Position numbers and translations under genes: made by a program
The notes under the pieces: model-generated
Told to the model about the DNA's origin: nothing
What the model saw: only the letters and a program-made list of their open reading frames with translations
Database searches by the model: none
NCBI RefSeq assembly: GCF_035083965.1
Contig: NC_089724.1
Location: 25,120,974-25,184,973 of the forward strand
Direction: 5' to 3'
Length of the DNA: 64,000 bases
DNA from: Branchiostoma lanceolatum
Taxonomy: Eukaryota > Chordata > Leptocardii > Amphioxiformes > Branchiostomatidae
In this document: positions 1 through 10,400 of the stretch, piece after piece
How the letters are laid out: every line of letters starts with the position of its first letter
How positions within the stretch are numbered: position 1 is the first letter of the stretch

Positions 1-3000
1 TATAGGTGACCAAAGTTGCCCCCCCATCATAGTATAAGTATAGGGACATTAAAAAAAATCAATGTCTGACCAAGAAGTTTCAAACTTTACTTTTAGTTGA
101 TAGGGCACCTGGTAGGTCTTTGAAAACTGAAGACCGCAATATTATCTTGTTCGTGGTAACAGAGTTATAGGTGACCAAAGTTGCCCCCCACCCACCCCCA
201 TAGTATAAGTATAGGGACATTTAAAAAATCAATGTCTGACCAAGAAGTTTCAAACTTTACTTTTAGTTGATAGGACACCTGGTAGGTCTTTGAAAACTGA
301 AGACCGCAATATTATCTTGTTCATGGTTACAGAGCTATAGGTGACCAAAGTTGCCCCCCATCCACCCCCATAGTATAAGTTTTGAGACATTAAAAAAATC
401 AATGTCTGACCAAGAAGTTTCAAACTTTACTTTTAGTTGATAGGGCACCTGGTAGGTCTTTGAAAACTGAAGACCGCAATATTATCTTGTTCGTGGTTAC
501 AGAGTTATAGGTGACCAAAGTTGCCCCCCACCCACCCCCATAGTATAAGTTTTGAGACATTAAAAAAATCAATGTCTGACCAAGAAGTTTCAAACTTTAC
601 TTTTAGTTGATAGGGCACCTGGTAGGTCTTTGAAAACTGAAGACCGCAATATTATCTTGTTCATGGTTACAGAGCTATAGGTGACCAAAGTTGCCCCCCA
701 CCCACCCCCATAGTATAAGTTTTGAGACATTAAAAAAATCAATGTCTGACCAAGAAGTTTCAAACTTTACTTTTAGTTGATAGGGCACCTGGTAGGTCTT
801 TGAAAACTGAAGACCGCAATATTATCTTGTTCGTGGTTACAGAGTTATAGGTGACCAAAGTTGCCCCCCACCCACCCCCATAGTATAAGTATAGGGACAT
901 TAAAAAAATCAATGTCTGACCAAGAAGTTTCAAACTTTACTTTTAGTTGATAGGGCACCTGGTAGGTCTTTGAAAACTGAAGACCGCAATATTATCTTGT
1001 TCATGGTTACAGAGTTATAGGTGACCAAAGTTGCCCCCCACCCACCCCCATAGTATAAGTATAGGGACATTAAAAAAATCAATGTCTGACCAAGAAGTTT
1101 CAAACTTTACTTTTAGCTGATAGGGCACCTAGTAGGTCTTTAAAAAATGAAGACCGCAATATTATCTTGTTCGTGGTTACAGAGTTATAGGTGACCAAAG
1201 TTGCCCCCCACCCACCCCCATAGTATAAGTATAGGGACATTAAAAAAATCAATGTCTGACCAAGAAGTTTCAAACTTTACTTTTAGTTGATAGGGCACCT
1301 GGTAGGTCTTTGAAAACTGAAGACCGCAATATTATCTTGTTCGTGGTTACAGAGTTATAGGTGACCAAAGTTGCCCCCCACCCACCCCCATAGTATAATT
1401 TTGAGACATTAAAAAAATCAATGTCTGACCAAGAAGTTTCAAACTTTACTTTTAGTTGATAGGGCACCTGGTAGGTCTTTGAAAACTGAAGACCGCAATA
1501 TTATCTTGTTCATGGTTACAGAGTTATAGGTGACCAAAGTTGCCCCACCCCCATAGTATAAGTATAGGGACATTAAAAAAATCAATGTCTGACCAAGAAG
1601 TTTCAAACTTTACTTTTAGTTGATAGGGCACCTGGTAGGTCTTTGAAAACTGAAGACCGCAATATTATCTTGTTCGTGGTTACAGAGTTATAGGTGACCA
1701 AAGTTCCCCCCCACCCACCCCCATAGTATAAGTATAGGGACATTAAAAAAATCAATGTCTGACCAAGAAGTTTCAAACTTTACTTTTAGTTGATAGGACA
1801 CCTGGTAGGTCTTTGAAAACTGAAGACCGCAATATTATCTTGATCATGGTTACAGAGCTATAGGTGACCAAAGTTGCCCCCCACCCACCCCCATAGTATA
1901 AGTATAGGGACATTAAAAAAATCAATGTCTGACCAAGAAGTTTCAAACTTTACTTTTAGTTGATAGGGCACCTGGTAGGTCTTTGAAAACTGAAGACCGC
2001 AATATTATCTTGTTCGTGGTTACAGAGTTATAGGTGACCAAAGTTGCCCAACCATCGTATAAGTATAGGGACATTAAAAAAAATCAATGTCTGACCAAGA
2101 AGTTTCAAACTTTACTTTTAGTTGATAGGGCACCTGGTAGGTCTTTAAAAAATGAAGACCGCAATATTATCTTGTTCGTGGTTACAGAGTTATAGGGGAC
2201 CAAAGTTGCCCCCCACCCACCCCCATAGTATAAGTATAGGGACATTAAAAAAATCAATGTCTGACCAAGAAGTTTCAAACTTTACTTTTAGTTGATAGGG
2301 CACCTGGTAGGTCTTTGAAAACTGAAGACCGCAATATTATCTTGTTCGTGGTTACAGAGTTATAGGTGACCAAAGTTGCCCCCCACCCACCCCCATAGTA
2401 TAAGTATAGGGACATTAAAAAAATCAATGTCTGACCAAGAAGTTTCAAACTTTACTTTTAGTTGATAGGACACCTGGTAGGTCTTTGAAAACTGAAGACC
2501 GCAATATTATCTTGATCATGGTTACAGAGCTATAGGTGACCAAAGTTGCCCCCCACCCACCCCCATAGTATAAGTTTTGAGACATTAAAAAAATCAATGT
2601 CTGACCAAGAAGTTTCAAACTTTACTTTTAGTTGATAGGGCACCTGGTAGGTCTTTGAAAACTGAAGACCGCAATATTATCTTGTTCTTGGTTACAGAGT
2701 TATAGGTGACCAAAGTTGCCCAACCATAGTATAAGTATAGGGACATTAAAAAAAATCAATGTCTGACCAAGAAGTTTCAAACTTTACTTTTAGTTGATAG
2801 GGCACCTGGTAGGTCTTTAAAAAATGAAGACCGCAATATTATCTTGTTCGTGGCTACAGAGTTATAGGGGACCAAAGTTGCCCCCCACCCACCCCCATAG
2901 TATAAGTATAGGGACATTAAAAAAATCAATGTCTGACCAAGAAGTTTCAAACTTTACTTTTAGTTGATAGGGCACCTGGTAGGTCTTTGAAAACTGAAGA

Positions 3001-4624
3001 CCGCAATATTATCTTGTTCGTGGTTACAGAGTTATAGGTGACCAAAGTTGCCCCCCACCCATCCCCATAGTATAAGTATAGGGACATTAAAAAAATCAAT
3101 GTCTGACCAAGAAGTTTCAAACTTTACTTTTAGTTGATAGGGCACCTGGTAGGTCTTTGAAAACTGAAGACCGCAATATTATCTTGTTCATGGTTACAGA
3201 GGTATAGTTGACCAAAGTTGCCCCCCACCCACCCCCATAGTATAAGTATAGGGACATTAAAAAAATCAATGTCTGACCAAGAAGTTTCAAACTTTACTTT
3301 TAGTTGATAGGGCACCTGGTAGGTCTTTGAAAACTGAAGACCGCAATATTATCTTGTTCGTGGTTACAGAGTTATAGGTGACCAAAGTTGACCCCCACCA
3401 ACCCCCATAGTATAAGTATAGGGACATTAAAAAAATCAATGTCTGACCAAGAAGTTTCAAACTTTACTTTTAGTTGATAGGGCACCTGGTAGGTCTTTGA
3501 AAACTGAAGACCGCAATATTATCTTGTTCGTGGTTACAGAGTTATAGGTGACCAAAGTTGCCCCCCACCCACCCCCCATAGTATAAGTTTTGACACATTA
3601 AAAAAATCAATGTCTGACCAAGAAGTTTCAAACTTTACTTTTAGTTGATAGGGCACCTGGTAGGTCTTTGAAAACTGAAGACCGCAATATTATCTTGTTC
3701 ATGGTTACAGAGTTATAGGTGACCAAAGTTGCCCCCCACCCACCCCCATAGTATAAGTATAGGGACATTAAAAAAATCAATGTCTGACCAAGAAGTTTCA
3801 AACTTTACTTTTAGTTGATAGGGCACCTGGTAGGTCTTTGAAAACTGAAGACCGCAATATTATCTTGTTCATGGTTACAGAGTTATAGGTGACCAAAGTT
3901 GCCCCCCACCCACCCCCATAGTATAAGTATAGGGACATTAAAAAAATCAATGTCTGACCAAGAAGTTTCAAACTTTACTTTTAGTTGATAGGGCACCTGG
4001 TAGGTCTTTGAAAACTGAAGACCGCAATATTATCTTGTTCGTGGTTACAGAGTTATAGGTGACCAAAGTTGCCCCCCACCCACCCCCATAGTATAAGTAT
4101 AGGGACATTAAAAAAATCAATGTCTGACCAAGAAGTTTCAAACTTTACTTTTAGTTGATAGGGCACCTGGTAGGTCTTTGAAAACTGAAGACCGCAATAT
4201 TATCTTGTTCGTGGTTACAGAGTTATAGGTGACCAAAGTTGCCCCCCACCCACCACCATAGTATAAGTATAGGGACATTAAAAAAATCAATGTCTGACCA
4301 AGAAGTTTCAAACTTTACTTTTAGTTGATAGGGCACCTGGTAGGTCTTTGAAAACTGAAGACCGCAATATTATCTTGTTCGTGGTTACAGAGTTATAGGT
4401 GACCAAAGTTGCCCCCCACCCACCCCCATAGTATAAGTATAGGGACATTAAAAAAAATCAATGTCTGACCAAGAAGTTTCAAACTTTACTTTTAGTTGAT
4501 AGGGCACCTGGTAGGTCTTTGAAAACTGAAGACCGCAATATTATCTTGTTCATGGTTACAGAGTTATAGGTGACCAAAGTTGCCCCCCACCCACCCCCAT
4601 AGTATAAGTATAGGGACATTAAAC
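1..4624. repeat. Satellite array, ~170 bp monomer
   Basis: Tandem array of about 27 full monomers plus a truncated last copy. The motif TATAGGTGACCAAAG (or a one- or two-base variant) recurs at 1, 166, 336, 506, 676, 846, 1016, 1186, 1356, 1525, 1689, 1859, 2029, 2191, 2361, 2531, 2701, 2863 and so on to 4565. The spacing is almost always 170 bp, with occasional 162-165 bp copies. The array probably continues left of the window. Variants include a TATAGGGACA or TTTTGAGACA segment, TCGTGG or TCATGG, and GTTATAG or GCTATAG. Short antisense reading frames inside it are repeat artefacts. Array homogeneity is high, with most copies differing by only a few bases. Confidence 0.98.
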
Positions 4625-5199
4625 AAGAGCTTTTTAAAAAAGCTGGCGTTTCGGCTACGTTGATAAGTGTGAATTGTCTTTTCCCTTTACTTGAAGTAAA
4701 ATCTGCCAGAGGAAGTCACTCAAGGGCTGTTCAGTCTATAAGAAAAATTGTCATTTTGGGAAATGAGTACTGTTTTAATAGAGAAAGGCAGATTGGGGAA
4801 AGCAATTTTGAAGTTACGTCACTTAACTTAAGTGCTTTTGAAAAAGCTGGTCTTGGCCTACAACTTGTGCTTATTTGTAAAATGTATAATAGGCTCATTA
4901 TAAAAGCTATCAATGTAATTATGTACATGGCACGCAATAAAACATAAAATTTGAAAAAGCACCATTGAATCATCAGCACTATGGTAATTAAGTGAAATAG
5001 AAGTTCATAACAGCTAAGGTTCTATCTAAAATGACTACCAAATGTCAAACAAATTAACAGCTACCTCATCCGTATTATTCTGGTTTCCGCATTTACAACA
5101 TTTCTTCCTTATTTTCCTGGGTAATTTTGCTAAAATTCATGAAAATTCCCATAGTTTTGTGCCGAGGGGCGCCACTTTCCACGTCCGTGTTGTCTGAAT
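4625..5199. other. Unassigned sequence after the satellite
   Basis: No gene recognised. A 95-codon plus-strand frame (4660-4947) overlaps an 82-codon minus frame and resembles no family I know. The segment is moderately AT-rich and lies between the satellite and the left end of the next element. Confidence 0.5.
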
Positions 5200-6535
5200 C
5201 AAGGACATTATATAGGATAGGAAGGACTGAGCACACAGCCAGTCCCTATTCAAGAACCTTCGGTTCATGGTTGTAAAAATAATTGACACCTACATACTAA
5301 TTACCCCCAGATTTGCATATATTCCAAGGGGCCACAAGCGTCCCACTATTATAATACAAATTCAGATGGCTTGACCGGGCGATGAGGACTTCTTTTGGAG
5401 TGTTTTCAAGCTGCAAGACGATCGTGAAGAAACGGAGGAGCTGGAAGTCCTAAAAACGGACAAAACTAAATATAAAACCTCCTTGGTCTGGCGTAACCGA
5501 ACTGTGGGGAGGGGAGATCTTTTTAACACTTACCTTGCGTCAAGCTAGAATACCGGCTAGAAAATTGAAGAAGAAAATATCACACTGGAGATTTGGGAAT
5601 TCAAGACATACATGTATTTATTCTATATGTACAAGTATTTTTGTAAAAACAGAACCTTGGTTAAGCTTGGAGCGTGATTCACAAACAAATATTTGATGCG
5701 TAAACTTTAATTTATCCTCTACGTGGTATTTTCGGCAACGCTGTATCGTGGGACGTAGCTTTGGTGGTCATGGCTCTTCCACGGAAGTTTGCAATCTGCA
5801 AAATACAAAAAAAATCGGGAGTCGATCATCCTCTCGATATAAAGATTGGGAACCTACATACATGTTACCAGGCATGAAGATGTATACTGTGCACATTCCC
5901 CGTGTGGCGTTACGATCATATCACAAGAAATACATTTCCTACGAATATTACACTGGAACAAAAATTGACCAAAACTCATGTGCCTAGAACATCAAAAGTT
6001 AGCCGAGAACAACAACAACAATATTCTTATAGGGACACCCAAGCCTGGTGCTTTCGGGCAAAAGCGTTATTTTTTTGGTTCAAAAGGTTAAGCAATTCTT
6101 ATAGATACATCAAGTAGTGAATATTTTTCATATTTCTGAGACGAAAATATAGGTACGCATGGACAAAAATGCCTGTAAACTCACTCATCTTGGTCGCACG
6201 GCGCCCGATCACATATCAAAATGGCCGCCAACGTCTTCCCCGGATGATGGTGCCGTCTGCACACGTCACGTTTGCTTCCCATATAAGGAAATCCGCGGAA
6301 ACTACAGGCATCTCGCCCGTCGTTCGGCCAGCATCGGAGAGCGTGACGTCACGATCGGGCGCATTTGCATGGCCTTCGCCGGGTTTCGGCGCGAACGCTC
6401 AAATCAGACGGCGGAGAACAAAGAAGCGCCGCCGGAGGGTGGAAACAATAGATCGCCGCAGGGCTTAGCGGGTCTGAACAATAGCGCCCAGCGGGGACTT
6501 TCTGTGTGCTCAATCCTTCCTATATAATGTCCTTG
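5200..6535. mobile_element. Non-autonomous DNA transposon, inverted ends and likely target duplication
   Basis: The left end (from 5200, reading CAAGGACATTATATAGG...GGACTGAGCACACAG) is the inverse complement, with few mismatches, of the right end (about 6496-6535, GTGTGCTCAATCCTTCC...AATGTCCTTG). TCTGAAT flanks both sides (5193-5199 and 6536-6542), a probable 7-8 bp target-site duplication that would fit a hAT-type insertion. The right third (about 6160-6530) is GC- and CpG-rich and contains a palindromic CRE-type TGACGTCA at 6344-6351. A 122-codon frame at 6159-6527 lies wholly inside the element and looks non-coding. No transposase is visible. Confidence 0.65.
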
Positions 6536-6927
6536 TCTGAATGAAGTCGATACTGAACAATGGAGCATTTGCTACTGTAACAAAGAATCGCTGTTTTGCA
6601 AACAACATCAAGAGCCTCTGTTTACATCGGGGATAGAAGTTTAGTGGCGAGTGTTTTGCAAGAATCATCTTACCGCGCATAGGAGCCGCTGCACGGTATT
6701 TTCCATTACAATGAACAGAAAAATTCGAATGCCGGGTTTGGAATCTATGAAGTCCTGTTCATAAGACAAAGGCCTTGTATATATTAAATGAATATTTAAA
6801 AATAACAAATATAAAATATTTCTTTATTTATTAATGAAAAAAATGATATTCATAAATATGATATTGATAGATTAATATAATATCAATATATATTTTTGAT
6901 ATTCAATATCTAAAAAGAAAAAAAAAT

Positions 6928-7000
6928 CCATGCACGGAGACGAACCCGGATCTTCTGGGACCGAAGTGCTTCGCGTTGCCAGATCGGCCAAGCTGCGGTA
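6928..7000 (-). pseudogene. Decayed tRNA-Arg(UCG)-like element / SINE head
   Basis: On the minus strand an A-box-like TTGGCCGATCTGG is followed about 40 nt later by a B-box-like GGTTCGTCTCC. Between them is CACTTCGGTCCCAGAAGAT, close to the anticodon arm of eukaryotic tRNA-Arg with anticodon UCG. A long T run, the RNA polymerase III stop signal, follows immediately on that strand (6911-6927). The anticodon, T and acceptor stems do not pair well, so it is a tRNA pseudogene or SINE head rather than a working tRNA. Confidence 0.5.
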
Positions 7001-7378
7001 CGTAACAAGTCACTCTGGACGTAATGCTATAACCTCACTATATGGTATCATTTATGCCGATTTTTGGTCGTTTTCTTGACGAAATCATTTTTTTTCTTCT
7101 GCAATCTTGTGGAATAGATGTAATATGGTCATTTTTCAGGATATCAAAGTCCGAAACCACAATGCAATGATATTTCCGAACAGTTGTAGCAGTTACATGC
7201 GGTCGCCGTCCTGTGTCACATGCAAATCTGGCGTGCCTGCCTTTTCCTGCTCTCTTGCCATATAAGGCAACGGCTATACAAGGATTTGAGAACGTATTGC
7301 CATATAAGGTCTTATTGTGTGCGACACAGTGTTGAACCAAGCTTGAAGCATGCATGCTTGAAGGTAAAAGCCAGGACA

Positions 7379-7410
7379 TTGCGTTTCGGTGCGAAGGCAC
7401 CGAAACGCAA
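7379..7410. repeat. Perfect 14-bp hairpin beside a satellite fragment
   Basis: TTGCGTTTCGGTGC (7379-7392), a four-base loop GAAG, then the exact inverse complement (7397-7410). It abuts the orphan satellite piece and may mark the insertion junction. Confidence 0.8.
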
Positions 7411-7496
7411 AAAATCAATGTCTGACCAAGAAGTTTCAAACTTTACTTTTAGTTGATAGGGCACCTGGTAGGTCTTTGAAAACTTAAGACCGCAAA
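7409..7496. repeat. Orphan satellite fragment in the 3' end of the CARD-TIR gene
   Basis: About 88 bp nearly identical to half a monomer of the 1-4624 array, in the same orientation, starting AAAAAATCAATGTCTGACC and ending at GACCGCAA. It lies about 2.8 kb from the array and overlaps the last coding codons and stop of the CARD-TIR gene. Confidence 0.9.
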
Positions 7497-10400
7497 TACT
7501 TCTCAAGCTTCAGGTTTTGTGATTCGAGGGTTTCAATCCTTTCCTGCATGGACTTTTTGTCCTTCTCAAGGTCTTCTACATAATCCTGCTTTTCTTTCAA
7601 TTCATTTGTCATTTGTTCCTTCGTTTTCTGTAGTTGATCCTGCAGTGATTCTCTACTTTCTGACAGATACCTCATCTGCATTGTGACACTGTCGCGTTCA
7701 GCAGCATTTTCACTAGCTTGGTGCTTTGCTATTTCCAGTTTAGCTTTCAGTTGACGTCTTTCTTGAGCACTTTGTTGCAGCAGCTTTGTCATGTCGTCTT
7801 TCCATCCATTGAACATCTCACTACGAGGAGCAGAAGCCAAGTGCAGCGCGTCAAGGCACGTACTGTGGTATGCGTGTGACGTTTCCTTTGGTTTCATGTT
7901 GTACAGCAAGCTTCCAAAGGATGTTGATTGAACCAGACCTGAAATAGCAAGAAGACAATTTCATTCAAATATGTCTTTGTACGTTTTAGACATGGTACAT
8001 TGTGAAGTCTAGATATAAGTACAAGAAAAAATATTCATTAATCTTTTATTTTGTAAAGACTCACACCTTCTCTTTTTCAATATAACAGATAACATTTGCA
8101 ACATAAGCCTTATTTAAGACTCTCAGATAAAATTGAACCTTGTTACCAAAAGCTTGTCCATGCTTTAATCATAAGAAAACTGTAACAATTGGAGAAAGAT
8201 ATTTTCAAATATTCATGTACCTTTCCTGAGTCCGTTCCTGATTGCCTGGTAGTCCCCATGCTCCACATGAATTCTCACTGACAATCGTTCAGAACTTCTT
8301 TCGCCAATGACTGAGGCAAAATGTTTTGATACCAACAATTTTGACAGTTCTATCGACAAACTTCCAGACTCAGTCCTGGAGTATGTGTGGTAGAATTTGT
8401 CAACATCGCTGATCCGAAACAATGACAAGATCAGCAGAAGAGAGCCAATACTGGTTTTCAGTATCACTGCAGAATGCCCAAGAAATGTTCTGAAGACTTG
8501 CCAATACACCTGTGGATCATTTAGGACCGTGGGTGTAAACAATTTCCTTTCTATTTCCGCAATTCTTTCTGCTGCCTCGGGTGTCAAGTCGGGTGAGTTG
8601 ATGATCAGCTCTAGCCTTGCTTTTAGCTCTAGAACCCAAACAAACATCAGCCGTTTAAACTCAAGTGCCACCATTAGGCTGTTGGAGTGTCCTTAGGCAT
8701 CTCTTAATTCAAGAACATAATAGCATTGTCCCGAAACATAATAGAATTGGTTTAGATTACTATAGGATGTCATTAGTAGCACAGTGACTATATACATATA
8801 CCCACGATGTTTATGTACTATTAGTGTAGTACCTTCATCATGGTGTAATTATCAAAGTATGGTCAAGTTGACAAAAGGACAGACGTCAACAGTCGAACGC
8901 ATTCCAACAAGTTTGATATACATTCGATGTGGTATGATGTGGTATGTGTTAGAATGTGGTACTCGGTTTTATAACGCATTTGAATGGTGACAGATATGAC
9001 ATTCCCTGTGATGCGAGCAGTTTGGCGGTGAACTGGTTTATCAAATTTTATGGACAATATTGATTCATAGGCTTTTTAGCTACCCTCATGTACATGTATA
9101 GTATCGTGGCGACTTGAGATTTTTTTTAAACAATAGACTGTGTGCATCAAGCAATGTTGAGTTTATATTCTCTTCAAACTGAATGCTACGTATGCATTCG
9201 ACAAGGTTCAGTGGATTCACCTGGTATAGCCCAAGGGATCTCTGTGTCAGTTCCTACACCGGACATGTCCTCTGTCACATTACCTGAAACTACAACATGT
9301 ATAATTAGTTCGCCAATCAGTGAATGATAGATAGCAACATCGTCTCCTTGCGCGTGTACGTGGAACAACGAACAGCATTTACTTTTCTTAGTTCTTCTGT
9401 CATTAACGACAAAAGTACAAAAATTTAGTATAATGACTATGGCCATGAAACTTTAGGTTTGCCTGAATGTATACAAGGAATACTGTACTTATGCCAGTAG
9501 TAAAACGATACATGTGCAGAACCTTAGAAGTCTGTTTGATCTATGCAAGACTCACAATGTATGCATTCGTCCTTACCTACGAAATGGACATAAATACAAG
9601 TCATCATTTGAATGATAATCTGCCTCACCTTTAGATAAATCTTTGATCTGGCCAAAACCTTCCCTCGATTGCTCACTGGTCTGTCTCTTTCTCTTGGTAC
9701 CTTAAAAGGAAGATATATTTTGCTTCCATTTCATGTTTTATCATAAAATAAAAGGCTAGGTGCTTATTATTTGCCACAACCATTCTTTACATGTAACGTT
9801 AAGTCAATTAACAATTTACCATTATGAGTCTTTTTTTGTCATTGGTAGACCTTGTACTTAGCACTAAACAGGAATAGTAATGAAGATAAAACCGACTGCT
9901 TTACTTACCTGTATGGCACTGATCTGACAGTAGCTGCACAATTTTAATGGCAACATCTGTGATGTCTTCTGCAATGTTGTCATACTGGATACGGTGAGCG
10001 AGGGTCTTCTTCAACATGGGGAAACGACTGCCGACCTTTCTGCTGAAGGCTTCAAAGCTGTCTGTGTTCTGATCCAGCCAAATTGGGTAGAATTTCTTTT
10101 GATGAAACAATGACAGCTCATACTCTAGTCTGGGCCAGTACTTATCGAGAAGGTGATTACTCATTACAATAGTAACCAGCTTTAAACTCTCACTTGCAAG
10201 AGTGGACATTATTTTATCTGAAATGTTCTCTCCTGTGTTGATTGACACCTCATCTAAGAAGATTTCCTCCTCGTGTAGCTTCTGACCCAATAGAGCTTTG
10301 TGAAGCGGTCGGACAAATGACTTCTTGTCCTCACCAGCGTGGATGATGAACAGGCTTGGCCCTTTCCAAAGAAAAAATGTAAAGATTATTACGCTTAAAT

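Noticed and set aside
1270..3315. 65- and 61-codon minus-strand frames with identical starts
   Set aside because: They are the same satellite monomer read antisense, repeated with the array period.
1..4624. Regularly spaced repeats as a CRISPR array
   Set aside because: There are no unique spacers; the entire ~170 bp unit repeats, and the sequence is eukaryotic satellite.
6159..6527. 122-codon plus-strand frame
   Set aside because: It lies within the inverted-end element, overlaps another long frame, and resembles no protein family; GC-rich DNA lacks stops by chance.
7038..7439. 133-codon minus-strand frame downstream of CARD-TIR
   Set aside because: No family resemblance, runs through the hairpin and satellite fragment, and lies after the CARD-TIR stop.
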